Notes: generated by a model from the letters alone, not told the origin. Shown: positions 24,203-39,619, counted from the stretch's first letter. The stretch is DNA of 64,000 bases from Typha latifolia (GCA_019914945.1 CM034111.1:496001-560000); one strand, 5' to 3'. Numbers and translations are program-made.

Positions 24203-27200
24203 TCAACTTGTTAAGGATCTAATGTTGCAGTCCCGTAGATAAACTTGATCAGAATCAACAAACTTGGACCAGTAGTGGCGAAACATGGGAGAGCCAATCT
24301 CCAACCAAGGCTTGGCATTGCCATTGTAATGTATGACACCGGCCCTTTCGATATTCTCCTGGTTAACATCTGATTGGTACCCAAGACCCAACAGATGCCA
24401 TGAGCGATCGATGGGCATGGTTCGTTTCCAAAATGTTAACAGACCAACTGGAAGAGTGCCCAAATCCCATAAGAGCCTATCTTTGTTCTGCAGACATTAG
24501 ACACCAAGGTAAGGTTCAACACAAGCAATACAATTTACGTGCTAAAGACTCAAATTGGAGGAAGTGCATTCTGCTTCATTGAACTATAATAATATAATTA
24601 AACAGTAAGGTAATGGCAAATATGCACCATCCAGAGTCATTCATGGTACATCTAGACATTAATCCGATTAAAAAAAATTGGCTGTAAAATCACATTCATA
24701 TTTAGTTTGACAATCGTGACCTTGAGAAAACATAAAGAGAAGCTTTGTAGACCTTCTTGGCTCATAGAGTAACTCCTGCTGGTAATAGGCTTTTTCATGG
24801 ATACCTCCTTGTCCATAAGAATCAGTATACAACTAGTTGAATTAAAACATAACATGCCCAGCATTTACATGGAAAGAGGATTGCATAGACAAATAAGAGA
24901 AACATTAGTCGTAAATTTTAGGAGTAAGAAGTGTATTACCATCATCTGCCAATAGTGATAGTCATCGGTTATGTTCTGCCTTCTCCATTCGGCCAGATCA
25001 AACACATTCATTCCATAAGCCCAGGCGCAGCCCTGAGGGTCAAAATTGTTGGCGATAAGAGGATTTGAGAAGTTGAGGTACTTGTCAAACCTGTGGAATG
25101 TTTTACCACAAGTCTCGACTGCGCCATTAACCATCCCTTTGAGATCAATGGACCAAAGAGCTGTAAGGTCCTTCTGAACAACAATATCATCATCTAAGAA
25201 GAGAACCTTGTTAAGCTTCGGGAACATCTTGGGCAGATAAAACCGAATATGATTAAGGATAGATAGGTATTTTGGATTCCGGAACTTCAAGGCTTTTGAT
25301 GAGTTGTCACGACGATTCCTAAAGTAGTAATCGATTGCGGATTCAGATTCAAGCTGCTTCAGAACTGGACTATAACTCGAATTCAGCCATGTGAATTCAT
25401 CGATGTTCTGAATTTGGATGGCTGCTTTCCCTGGAGGATTAGCTAAAAACCACATTCTCATCGCAGCATAGTTAAGCTTATCAGTAATTATGTGGAACAC
25501 ATGGTCCTGAGGATTCTGCAAGAACATAGAGGACATCACATTAATAAGACATGCACCAGAAGTATAATTGTATTGCATCCTAACATTGATAGGAGTCGGC
25601 ATGTAGCTTACTTCAGCATGAAGAACAGTAGAGTTCACAACCACTCCTGCGGCTAAGACATTATCTGATATCACTGCATAGTGGTAAAGAGTAGGATCTT
25701 CCAGTCTTTCTTGATATGGGAGCTGCCTTTTACTGAAGCCTGAGGAATAGTACTCAGCTGTAAGTCGCAGGGGAAGACAGTGGAGGCACATTGGAAGAGT
25801 CTCAGCTGCTAGCTGTTGTAAATATTCTGTCTGTTTATCTTGATCATGGCGTTCTCCCTTATTGATATGATACATCACACGCAGATTCCTGGTAACAGTC
25901 CTGCAGTTTCGATTAATTTGCATCCCCTTGTCCAAAATTTGTTTCATCTCCATAAGTTTCTCATAGACACTGGATAGATAGGACAGCGCCAAAGAAGCAA
26001 TATAAGGGATGACAATAAAAGTAATCACTAGAATCATGTACACTAAAGCTATAGTAGTCGTAATCCATATGGTAATTAGAACATACTCTTCTGGTAATTC
26101 TGAGTCCTTTTTGGCATCACCAAGTACTTTCTGAACATCCCTTTTGCTTGCCCGAAGCTCCTTGATGAAGTCGGAATTGTTTCCCCTCAGTACAAGGCCA
26201 AGATAAATGTCTGCCTTACTCAACTGGTCCTTAAGAAGCCGCACTGTAGCATCCGGGTGAATCTTGGTATAGCTGCTGTTTCTACCAGCAGGCATTTGTT
26301 TCGATGGCTTTACGTTATCAATTTGCTGAAAAAGAATAAAAGGGAAAGAAACTAAGCAAATTAGCCATGACATAAACTGCTACTGTTAAAGAGAATTAAT
26401 GCAGCATTCGAGGGATTGATTTGAACACTCCATGAAGCAATCTTCCGAGGAAGAATAATCCAAGAATTATACAGTTCGCAAGAACAACCAAGAGATTCCA
26501 ATTCGGAAGGAAGCTAAATTTCCTTACAAGAATCATATCATACTTAGTTGGCTCAACTCACCTGTTTCCACAAAGGAGATGCATGTTCAGGCTTCATCAT
26601 TCGCACCTCAGTCTTCTCTCCTCGAATTAGTGTCCTTGATTTCCTAGCTGATAGCAGCTGCCTCTTGCGACCTGCAGATTGCACTTCCATGTTCTCTTCT
26701 CCGAAGCCATCTCTTTCGGAGCATTGGAATCGAGACTCTACATAAGAGATTCCGTGATCAACTTCTTTCTCTAATCTTTTCCCATGTATCTACCACTAAT
26801 ATACTACTGAAATCTAAGTATCTTTAGCCCTAATCTTTTGGGACTGGTACAAAGAACCTCTTTACCTTTGATCTTCCTCGGAGCTGAGAAGTGACGGCAA
26901 TGCCATTCTTTCCGCGCATCTGAAGACTCCTATATAGGATTCACACATCAAATACAAGTACGCAGGTCAAGAATGCAAAGGAAAACGCAAAGAAATAGAA
27001 ATCATCCTATTTCTTGAGCTCTGAGAGGTCGAAGAAATCGTAAAATTTACTCGCGATTTTAAAAGGAACAGCAAGAGAGAATAGAATTAGACGCGGAATG
27101 GGGGAGTGTGTATTACCGGATTCGAAAAGGCTTTACAGAAACGATCCCTTCCTGCCAAAAGGAATCAAAAAGTAAGCGATAACTACCGGCCAAGATAGCT

Positions 27201-27345
27201 CACGTTCACTCGGATTCTTCTCTTCGGACTGGAATGTGGACTTACGAATAGAATCGGAGAAGCCCACGAGGCTACCGGTATAGAGAACGATCAATGCAAG
27301 AGCCGAGGCCAGGAGCAACGCAAGAAGAATCGTCCTCCACCTCAT
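24203..27345 (-). CDS. Alpha-1,4-galacturonosyltransferase (GAUT3/GAUT4-like, GT8)
   Basis: Seven exons on the minus strand: 27187-27345, 26866-26929, 26562-26737, 26087-26325, 25612-25969, 24940-25515 and 24203-24487, giving 618 aa, as in Arabidopsis GAUT4. It starts MRWRTILLALLLASALALIV, a type II Golgi membrane anchor, followed by a stem region. The GT8 catalytic domain begins around DHVFHIITDKLNYAAMRMWF and has the metal-binding DDD in VLFLDDDIVVQKDL, then NGAVETCGKTFHRF, WAYGMNVFDLAEW and the nucleotide-sugar motif IHYNGNAKPWLEIG. It transfers galacturonic acid from UDP-GalA during pectin homogalacturonan synthesis. Two introns (25970-26086, 117 bp, and 25516-25611, 96 bp) are multiples of three without stops, so the unspliced sequence reads open for 502 codons. 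I chose the ATG at 27345 because no in-frame ATG lies further upstream; a (GAA)n run precedes it. Confidence 0.95.
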
Positions 27346-27358
27346 CCTCGCCTCTTTA

Positions 27359-27393
27359 GCTTCTTCTTCTTCTTCTTCTTCTTCTTCTTCTTC
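27359..27393. repeat. (TTC)n/(GAA)n microsatellite in the GAUT leader
   Basis: About eleven TTC units lie just before the GAUT start codon. They could be read as a glutamate run only from a non-ATG start, so I treat them as leader. Confidence 0.9.
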
Positions 27394-27559
27394 TCCGCTC
27401 CAATTCCAAATCAAGAAACCACCTTGGGAAGAACAACGCAAGGAGATCCCAACTACCTCTCTCTTTCTCTCTCGATCTCGAGACTCTTTTTATCTCTTTG
27501 GTGGGAACCAGAGGAAATAGAGCTGAATAGAGAGCTGTTGGTTGATTTATAAAAGAGTA

Positions 27560-27844
27560 ATGGCGGGACTCGATAGCGTAAAAGACTACGTGGCAATCTA
27601 ATCCATCTTCTCTACGACACATGGACGTGGTAGCTACGCTTTGAGATTAGAGCCGAACCAAGTAATTTGATTAGTATTATTAAGAATTATATTCTCTCTA
27701 ATTGAACATAGAAATGCATAAAATTTCTATAAAATACCTCTAAAAGAACACCTTTTCTAATTAATCATCACCACAAGGGTTTAATAAAAACTACAAAAAC
27801 ATAACCTCTTCTCAGCTGCTTTCAATTTTTTTTTTTTTTTTTCT
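27560..27844. other. spacer between GAUT promoter and the next gene's 3' end
   Basis: This AT-rich stretch includes a T tract at 27828-27842. It holds the GAUT promoter and the 3' UTR of the next minus-strand gene. No further features are visible. Confidence 0.4.
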
Positions 27845-28249
27845 TTACAAGTTGCTACAGACGACAAACAGCGGGTCACGAAGGAAGGTGCTCCAGATGC
27901 AATCCACGCCGTCCGCTTCCGCATCGGACGGCAGGGAAGCGTCATCAAGGACCGCGAGGGGTCTCGTGGTCGGCAACGAGAGGCGGGCACCCGGGACGCC
28001 GATGGCGGCGGATCTGCCGTCCACCAGGGAGGAGAAGAAGACGTGGAGGAGGTCCCAGCCGACGGATCCGTGCAGGAACGTTCCGGACCCCTCGCCTTTC
28101 TCCCACGGGAAGTCGAACACTCCCGGTGGCCGCCACGCGCCCGAAACCTCCTCCTGGGAGGTAACGGCCGCTACGTCGCGCTTCTTGGCGTTCGTCTCCT
28201 CCTCCGCCAGCTCGGCTTCCCTTGCTCGCTTCTTGTTCTCGCGTTCCAT
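27845..28249 (-). CDS. Conserved plant protein of unknown function with WRPPGVFDFPW motif
   Basis: A single coding exon of 134 aa. The N-terminal 25 residues are charged (MERENKKRAREAELAEEE). A core GAWRPPGVFDFPWEKGEG is followed by FFSSLVDGRSAAIGVPGARL and a C-terminal DCIWSTFLRDPL. I recall similar short plant proteins with a W-x-P-P-x-F-D-F-P-W core annotated only as hypothetical; no catalytic motif is evident. The gene is GC-rich, unlike its surroundings. A short 5' UTR intron is likely (donor CAAAG|GTAAGAACC near 28332, acceptor GTGCACAG near 28264). A TATATA on the minus strand near 28420 fits the promoter. The coding assignment is firm; the function is not. Confidence 0.75.
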   Translation of the reverse strand: MERENKKRAREAELAEEETNAKKRDVAAVTSQEEVSGAWRPPGVFDFPWEKGEGSGTFLHGSVGWDLLHVFFSSLVDGRSAAIGVPGARLSLPTTRPLAVLDDASLPSDAEADGVDCIWSTFLRDPLFVVCSNL

Positions 28250-28399
28250 TGCCTCGCAAACTGTGCACGAATAACTCCCTTATTAACTGTTATCGGAACA
28301 CAATACGAAATTAGATTTATTCGGGTTCTTACCTTTGATCTGCGTCTCTTGTATCTCTATTCTCTCTTCTACTCTGTGATCTAAAGGGAAGGAAAAAGG

Positions 28400-29000
28400 G
28401 GAGGTTGGATTGGGTTGATATATACGTACGAGACGAGCTTAAAAAAGCGTGAGCTCGTACGACACGCGAACCGTGAACCGTCCCAACGACTCGGCACGCG
28501 TTTTCTACCACGTCACCTCGTTGTTCTCCTCCTCCTCCTCCTCCTCCATGCTTAACGCCTCTAGAGCTTTTCTATACGGGGCGTTTTGGTTTATATGGGT
28601 ACTACTATTTCTCTTCTTGTTTTTATTCACATGTAATTAGCTAGAAACGGTTGGCGCTTTTGCACTTTTACTCCTGTGGAGTGTCGAAATTACATGATGA
28701 CGCATGGAGGAGGGCTGACACGCGTCCGAAAAGTCACGGAATTTGCTGATAGTGGAATACCAACGCTTACAAGCAACCTTAATTTGTCCTGAAATAAGAA
28801 ATTGTAGAGTTGCTGTTTGGAAGAATTATTGCTTACTTCATGGAGGAGGTGGTTGCTTTGGGAACTGACATAATAAGAAGAAAAGGAAGGGTCTGTTCTA
28901 CAATTACGCAGAAGAAAGGATTTTTTTTTAATATTATTAAAATTAAGCATAAGTATACGATGAAAAAAAAATATTGTATTTAACTTTTTCTTTTTCCTAT
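28400..29000. other. Divergent promoter region between the unknown gene and SmD1
   Basis: The region separates head-to-head genes. It has TATATA at about 28419-28425, an imperfect inverted repeat CGTACGAG ... CTCGTACG (28426-28460) just upstream of it, and a (CTC)n run at 28526-28548. No ORF is supported. Confidence 0.4.
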
Positions 29001-29148
29001 AATACTAATGTAGGCGGTGATATGCAAAGAGTTCCAAAATAGGATTGGTTTTATTTCCCGCTTCCGCTTCCGCTGCCGCTTCGTTGCTCCCGGCTCTCTC
29101 TTCGGAAACCTAGCTCCCATTCCTCTCCGCACCACTCCAATCTCCAAG

Positions 29149-31260
29149 ATGAAGCTCGTCAGGTTGCATCTCCTTCTTCTCTTCCTCTCTTTGCCATTGT
29201 TTCTTGTTCTAATCTCGGATTTGTGTTCTTTTATGGGGAAATGTTAGGTTCTTGATGAAGCTAAATAACGAAACTGTGACGATCGAGTTCAATAACGGCA
29301 CCATCGTCCGCGGAACTATCACAGGTAGATCTCTCCTCTCTCCGCTGGTTTCTAGTTCTTCTTTTGGTGTGCATTCTATTTTTTTATCATTATTTTGTAA
29401 AGATCCAGGTTTTGAGCCTTCTTTTCTTATGATCGGGTTTTAAGATTCCCCTTTTATGCCATTTCTTTCTTTGTGCGATCATTCCATTCGTCACTTTCAT
29501 TTTTGAGTCCAGATTGGAATGACCAATTATTATGTTAAGTTTTGGATTTTGAACAGAACTTGGAATAATGTATCTAATATTTATGGGAACCATCAGAAAT
29601 TTAGAGTTGTATAAAATTGAAGGATCTATAGTAACTAGTAGTGACTTCAAAAACAAAGTCACTTGGCAAGCAGACTCTGGTTTAGATGAAACTTCTTTTT
29701 TTTCACAGAAGTGTGAAGAGAGATGTATGATTAAAATTTAAAAGAGGTATGATATTGTAAGATTAGTTTTTGACTTCTTTTTGCTGGTGTTTCATGTGTA
29801 ACAAAGTGGACTTTGGATATGAATTAGGTGATGCCTGTTGACCTTGGACCAATTTATGTTACGCTATGGTTGGATGCGAACTTCATTAGTCAATGCATAA
29901 TTTTGATTTAACTCATTATTCGTTCCTGTCAAATTTTGACTAATATGACCAGAGTCAATTTAACACAAGGGGCCTGCAAATGTTTTCTCCAACTTGTTGT
30001 CTAGTGGCTATCTTATTGGTTATATACTTGTATTAAGCTCTTGCAAAGTGGGAATCTACAGTCTGTTATACTTTTATGCTTGGGAAGAGCCCAAGTCTAA
30101 TGGAAGATATTATGTCTGGCTTTAGGTGTCAGAGCTAATTTCTGATATGATCCTATGTAAAAGAAAATATACTGATATCAATGTTATTTGAGAAAGTATT
30201 ACATAAAGATTTGAAGACATTATTTTAGGCAAGATGCATCCAGAATCTTGTGATAAAAGTTTTCAGAATGTGATCGCTATGACGAGATGTCTCATTTTCG
30301 TTTGCAAGTCGTATTGTGTCTAAGAAAGATGGCGGGTTGCCATACTTTTGGCTTTGTAAGGAACATGCTGGATGTGGCTTTTCATGTTCTTTAGCTTTGG
30401 GACTTTAGTTTTACACAAGCTTATGCTTATTTCTAAGATATAATCATTAGTTTTTGGCAATAAACTTGAGAGAAGAGCATGACCAAATTATGATGTTATG
30501 CTGGCAACTTTACCTGGTAAACTCTTGTTAGCATTGCTGTTACAAATGTTTCCACATAAGCAAGAGAATTAAGCAAGCTCACAACCTGAGAGTTATTTAT
30601 TATATGACCATAATGCCAATCTATCACAACCATGTTTTGAAATCCTTGTGATCTATTTTCAAGACACCAGATTCTTATTTACCATGTGATTTTTTGATTG
30701 GCCATATTATAAGTCCTAGGTATTTTAAACACTATTTCATGTTTAAACACTTGGATGATGCGTAAACACTATTTTAATCACAATATTGGCCATACGATAA
30801 GTTCTAGCTATTCTAAACACTTGATTGATGTGTAACAGCTAAAATTTTCAAATGTTTTAAACACAATTTTGCATGGATGATTTAAATTAAGGGCTTGTAA
30901 ACCGATGCTTCTCTGCTTCTTGCAGGAGTGAATATTAGTATGAATACACATCTGAAGACAGTAAAGCTAACGTTGAGGGGAAAAATATCCTGTCAACCTT
31001 GACCACCTAAGTGTGAGAGGTAACAACATCAGATACTACATCCTTCCTGACAGCTTAAACCTTGAGAATTTACTGGTAGAAGAAACCCCTAAGGTCAAGC
31101 CGAAGAAGGCAGCTGCAGGCATGTATTTACATTCATGCAATTTGTTCTGTAGGTTATTGGTCATTTTTATATTGTAGGTCGTCTCATCTATTTCTTTGCC
31201 TTGAAACCAGGGAGACCTCTTGGTCGGGGACTGGGCCGTGGTCGTGGCCGCAGTCATTAA
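29149..31260 (+). pseudogene. Small nuclear ribonucleoprotein SmD1, frameshifted in this sequence
   Basis: Exons are 29149-29162, 29248-29324, 30926-31118 and 31211-31260. The Sm fold is clear: [48 protein letters not shown], then [20 protein letters not shown] and a short Gly-Arg tail RPLGRGLGRGRGRSH. SmD1 is a core ring protein of U1, U2, U4 and U5 snRNPs. At 30981-30988 the sequence aaaaatat has one base more than needed for the expected G-K-N-P-V; the frame shifts and meets TGA at 31000-31002 after about 55 codons. The exons sum to 334 nt, exactly one more than 111 codons. Downstream sequence stays well conserved, so the change is recent or a sequencing error. Intron 3 begins with GC rather than GT. 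The protein is diverged from typical SmD1 ([11 protein letters not shown] in place of IELKNGTVVHG). Confidence 0.8.
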
Positions 31261-31261
31261 C

Positions 31262-32693
31262 TGTCTCCACCGTCCACTCTGCAGTATACGGTTATATGTA
31301 CGAAGTAGGCTGCTCGCACTTGGAGTCGTGACAATGTTCTTGTCTACTTGAGAAAGGCTCTTGTCTACTTCAAATGTCTTTTGTAGTTCCTACTCTGGCT
31401 TTTAGTTTTTATCACTACTTTCTTTCAAGTTTCACCTGTGTATGAAAGCCAAATTATTCCTAAATGTATACAACAATAGGAGATGTAGGATAATATTACT
31501 GCTTACAAACTGCAATACTTGTCTATTTCTTACTTTTTTTTACTACTAGATTAAGTGCAAGTTTGCATTTTCTGCATCCACATATGATTTCTCACAAAAC
31601 AACAAGCTTGTGAAAATCGCAGGGTTATCTATCTGACTGATGCGTTTGGGGCATTGACATAGCAAAGCCTTTGTTCATGGGAATTTAAAGCCATTTCCAT
31701 GATTGGATTGGATTGGATCTCTTTGAATTAGCACATTGCACCAAATAACAAAACAGATGGGTCCACGCAAATGTCTATGGTTGATATGCATCAATCTTTT
31801 AGGGCAGGAAAATGTCACACAGGTCCTAGTTGCAATGTCTCCTTGATAGCACCAAATGGGCCAGCCAAGAAGCTCTACATTTCTTTCAATCTCCATCAGA
31901 CAACACTAAAGGCGACTGTTTCAATAGCCTCTTTGCAGCCCACAGAAAGTAGCCTCTAGCACATCCTGTTGCCTTCTTGAGGTAGCAAAGAGTCGAATCT
32001 TATCGGATCCGCTAATTAGATTTAAATCCAAACCCGACAACTAGGATCCTAAATGGGATCCCAATGATAACACTGATCCCCAAGTCGAAAAGGTCTCGTG
32101 GTTGAGACACACATGAAAATTTTAACAACTTTAAGAAGAAAGAATGTTAAGAAGTTAATAAGATATTTGAACGTGCCTGTCGTTGTAGAAAGCAAGCATT
32201 AGCAGTGACATTTTAGCTAAAAGTGTTAATATAATAATACAATCCAAGAGAGATAACTCCAAAACCACAATAAAAAGTGCTGACCACTTTTCTTCTCTTT
32301 TTCTGGGCCCATTTCAGTATATAAAACGTATCACTAGTAGCACGGCAACGTGGCAACCTTCTAGAAGATCTTTGTCACTTGCTTAGCATAAGACAACAGT
32401 GAGGAGAGAAGATGACATCCCAACACTAATGACACGTGTACGCCTCCTACACTCCACTTGATACCAACTTAATCTAGACGCTTCTAGAAGGATACAAAAC
32501 TATCTATTCTTTTCTTTTTTTTTTTAATTGAAACCAGCAGCAAGACGCTTTACAGAGTCCGGACTATAAGTCTATATTTTTTTGTCTATACACGTAGGAT
32601 AGAAAACCTATTTAGATAGTGTTATGCTTCTTGGAATTGCTCGTGCTTTTAATTATGTGCTTCAAAGTATTAAAAAGTATTTTTGATACTATC

Positions 32694-32732
<39 letters not shown>

Positions 32733-34180
32733 TTTTATTGTTGATAAAGCCTGTAATCTAAGACATAAGAGCTGGCTGTGATTTCTACTGTCAGATGGGT
32801 ATGATTCTATTACTGTGCTACAATAGTGATCCTGAAAATTTTAATTTTATTTAATTAAAATAGATAAGAAAACCCCAAATAGTATCATAGACGTGATTAA
32901 ATTTGGTCACTCGTGAAATAAACTAACAGTACCTCCATTTCTAAGTAGGCTTAGAAAATTTAAAGTTAAATTTGCATATCTAAATATTTCGTTTCAAATC
33001 CTATTACCGTCGAAAGTCGGGATTCTCCAAAATTAATGAGCTAAATGCTACGTGGCAGACTCATCGTCTTCCGGGTCACAAAAGGATAGATCGTCTGCAA
33101 CCTCCATGCAGGAACTTCATACAAACGCAATATCTGGCATCTCATGATTAGCTTCAATTTGCTCCATATGAAATTTATGGAAGGAGCGAAATATAAAGGA
33201 GGAGATGACATCGACAGCAGGGCAGAGGTCTTCTAGAAGAATTTTGTCGGCTTGTCGGCTCCGAGCTGGCTTCAGCTTTCCATTATTGTCTAATTAAAGT
33301 AAAATCTATTACACTACGCACTCTCGCAAGGATCTAATTGGTTCCTACCATAATAGACTATGGGCCGTCCAAGCAAAGAAAAAAGGATAGATTTCTCGGA
33401 GTCATAGTTTAAAAAATAAAATAAAGAGGGAGAAAATTTTCACAAATGACATGGGGAGAAACTAGGGGCACCCAAAGTTGACTTTGTGGATCAAACCGAG
33501 TTGCCATGTCAACTGGGCCGCCTCTAAATCTATGCAAAAAGAAAGTTAAAAATAAAAATAATAAACGCTAATGGTTAAAGAACAATCCATTCTATGTTGC
33601 AACAGAAACCTTGTTCCACAAAATTAAGCCTGACCTTTCTAAATTCCACACTGGACTTGGATTAAGTCTTACCCGAGAAAGCCGCGAGAGCTACTTAAAG
33701 TCACAAGCAGTGGACCATCCACGTCCCTTGATTTGTATATCTAACCTTCAATCCAAGTGTAGAAGTGTATCTAATCAATTCACATCTAACCATCTAGAAG
33801 TTTTTTATTTATTTATTTTATTTATGGCCCCAAAACAAGAAGCTATAAAGCTAAGAGTCATTGTCACGTACTAATCAACTAGTTCTAATGTCATTGGGAT
33901 GTTACTTTAGGGACAATTTAGGTGTATAATTAGTACAAATCCACCCCCTGCATTGGCTAATCCGGTGTGCCTAACATCACGAAACCAGTGGGCTCGATAG
34001 CCTCTGGGTCCAATCCTCCCTATCACCAATTTAGGCAATTCGCCTTGAATTGCCAGCTCGGATCCTACGTGGCGGCTTCCTGGCTTTTGTAGTATTACAG
34101 CTGGCTTCAGCTCGGAGCTAAGCCGAACCGAGCCGAGCCATTTACGTGATCTTCTACGGACGGCGGAGATCTATTTCCCG
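31262..34180. other. long intergenic region between SmD1 and DnaJ
   Basis: The first 200-250 bases are probably SmD1 3' UTR. A short ORF at 31771-31959 has no family I recognise. A (TA)n run lies at 32697-32727. TTCTAGAA palindromes and an ACACGTGT element are listed separately. The word AGCTGGCTTCAGCT occurs twice (about 33264 and 34099). No gene is supported. Confidence 0.4.
32359..32490. promoter_or_regulatory. Candidate stress-element cluster (TTCTAGAA heat-shock-like, ACGTG)
   Basis: TTCTAGAAG at 32359-32367 and again at 32482-32490 match the core of heat-shock elements (alternating TTC and GAA). The first continues GATCTTTG, and a third copy with similar flank lies at 33231-33240. ACACGTGT at about 32434, an ABRE/G-box type word, lies between the first two. 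No gene starts within a kilobase, the nearest being the DnaJ gene at 34401, so the target is unknown. Confidence 0.25.
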
Positions 34181-34255
34181 CATAATAAGTTGAAGTATGG
34201 AGCAACCGGTTTACCCGCGCGCCAAGGTAGGCGCCCATCGTCTTCTTGCACTTTC

Positions 34256-34264
34256 TATATAAAT
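34256..34264 (+). promoter_or_regulatory. TATA box of the DnaJ gene
   Basis: TATATAAAT lies about 140 bases upstream of the DnaJ start codon, at a normal distance for a gene with a leader of about 110 bases. Confidence 0.6.
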
Positions 34265-34400
34265 CCCCTTTCCCTTTTCCATTTTACTATTGTATACGAG
34301 TGCTACCCCTTTTTCTCTTCAAAGATAGTGGAGCGATTCCCTAATCCTAAACCTAATAAGAATCCTTCTCCTTGTTCTTTTCTTCTATTCTAGAATCTAG

Positions 34401-34826
34401 ATGGCGGGAGCCCTAACACTAGCCGGATTCTCTTCCCTCCGCATGCCGTCCGTGCGATCCGTCGCCTTCCGCCGCCGCTTCGGCGTCGCGGCGGCTGTGC
34501 GAGTAGCGGCGGCGCCCGCGGGAGTCAGAGGGAGGAGCCTCTACGAGGTGCTGGAAGTAAGAGAGACGGCAACGGCGAGGGAGATCAAGGCGGCTTACCG
34601 GGCGATGGCGAAGCGGGTCCACCCCGACGTGGCGGCGTCCGGATCCGGCGCCGGAGACGGCGACGGTGTTGGGACGGAGGAGTTCCTCGAGATCCGGAGG
34701 GCGTACGAGACGTTGGCGGATCCGGCGGCGAGGGCGCGGTATGATGTCTCGATCGGAAGGTTTGGGTTCGATCGGGAGGTGCTGGGGTTTGGATCGCGGA
34801 GGTGGGAGACCGACCAGTGCTGGTAG
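34401..34826 (+). CDS. Chloroplast DnaJ-type co-chaperone, J11-like
   Basis: A single-exon gene of 141 aa with high GC. The first 45 or so residues are rich in Ala, Ser, Arg and Val with almost no acidic residues (MAGALTLAGFSSLRMPSVRS), as in a chloroplast transit peptide. The J domain follows: SLYEVLEVRETATAREIKAA, the essential HPD tripeptide in KRVHPDVAA, then FLEIRRAYETLADPAARARY. There is no Gly/Phe region or zinc finger, so it is a type III J protein. It would stimulate the ATPase of stromal Hsp70. A TATA box lies at 34256. The C-terminal tail ends WETDQCW. Confidence 0.92.
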   Translation: MAGALTLAGFSSLRMPSVRSVAFRRRFGVAAAVRVAAAPAGVRGRSLYEVLEVRETATAREIKAAYRAMAKRVHPDVAASGSGAGDGDGVGTEEFLEIRRAYETLADPAARARYDVSIGRFGFDREVLGFGSRRWETDQCW

Positions 34827-35377
34827 GGTGGATGCGACGGCGGTAGAGGATCTTTTTAGTTGGAAATCGACGACCCTTGTGGAACCATTAATTTCACAGG
34901 AGAGTTTCTTTTTCTAATTTTTGTGAATATGTAGGTAAAAATTTATAAAAAAAAAAAAAGAAGAAGAAGAAGAAGAAAAGGAAACGTAGCTGGACTGGCT
35001 GCATTTTGAGTATTTGACAGCTGCAGTTGTTTATTTATTTTATTTAATTCTTGACGCCCTTTGGCCCTTCCCTTGCATTATACAATATATCATTAATAAA
35101 ATCATGTTTAACTTTAGATATAAGCCACAACAAAAGAATAAAGAAAAAAAAAACTCATGCTACATCACCTCAGTGTGAGCGAAAAAAATAAAAATACGTG
35201 CATCAGATCAAATAAAGCACCCGCCAAGATGGTGGAAGTAATGAAACATAAACAATTAAAATGATATAATAAAAGGGGTTTCTAATATACTTGCAGAAAC
35301 CACAATATTTACCGACAACCAAACTGCACATTTGGTTGAAAGAAACCAATCGCTACCATACGAAGAAGAAGAAGAAG

Positions 35378-35425
<48 letters not shown>

Positions 35426-35463
35426 AAATATCGATTACAAGATCCATTACGGTATAGAAAAGA
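34827..35463. other. convergent 3' ends of DnaJ and RABB1, with microsatellites
   Basis: The two genes are tail to tail. The spacer has an A tract with (GAA)n at about 34948-34977 and a (GAA)n(TA)n block at 35361-35423, the latter within the probable 3' UTR of RABB1. No coding region is supported. Confidence 0.5.
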
Positions 35464-39445
<3,982 letters not shown>

Positions 39446-39619
39446 CTTGGCAAAGAGAGATGGAAATCAAAATCGCCTTCGCGGATTCGAGAGCGGGAAG
39501 AGGAGATCGAGAGGAGAAAGCAGTTCGATTGGATTTGCGTTCCGGAGGGAGCGTGAAGGCGTAAGCCAAAGCCAGCTATCTAATTAGAGTATTAGACTCG
39601 AGTTGAAACGGGAACTGAC

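Noticed and set aside
27133..27441. Extended GAUT N-terminus with a poly-Glu run
   Set aside because: It needs a TTG start; the first ATG in frame (27345) directly begins the membrane anchor, as in relatives.
27852..28384. Plus-strand ORFs opposite the WRPPGVFDFPW gene
   Set aside because: High GC keeps all frames open; only the minus-strand frame shows conserved-looking sequence and a promoter and leader intron.
31771..31959. 62-codon plus-strand ORF
   Set aside because: No recognisable motif, and no TATA box or leader at a plausible distance.
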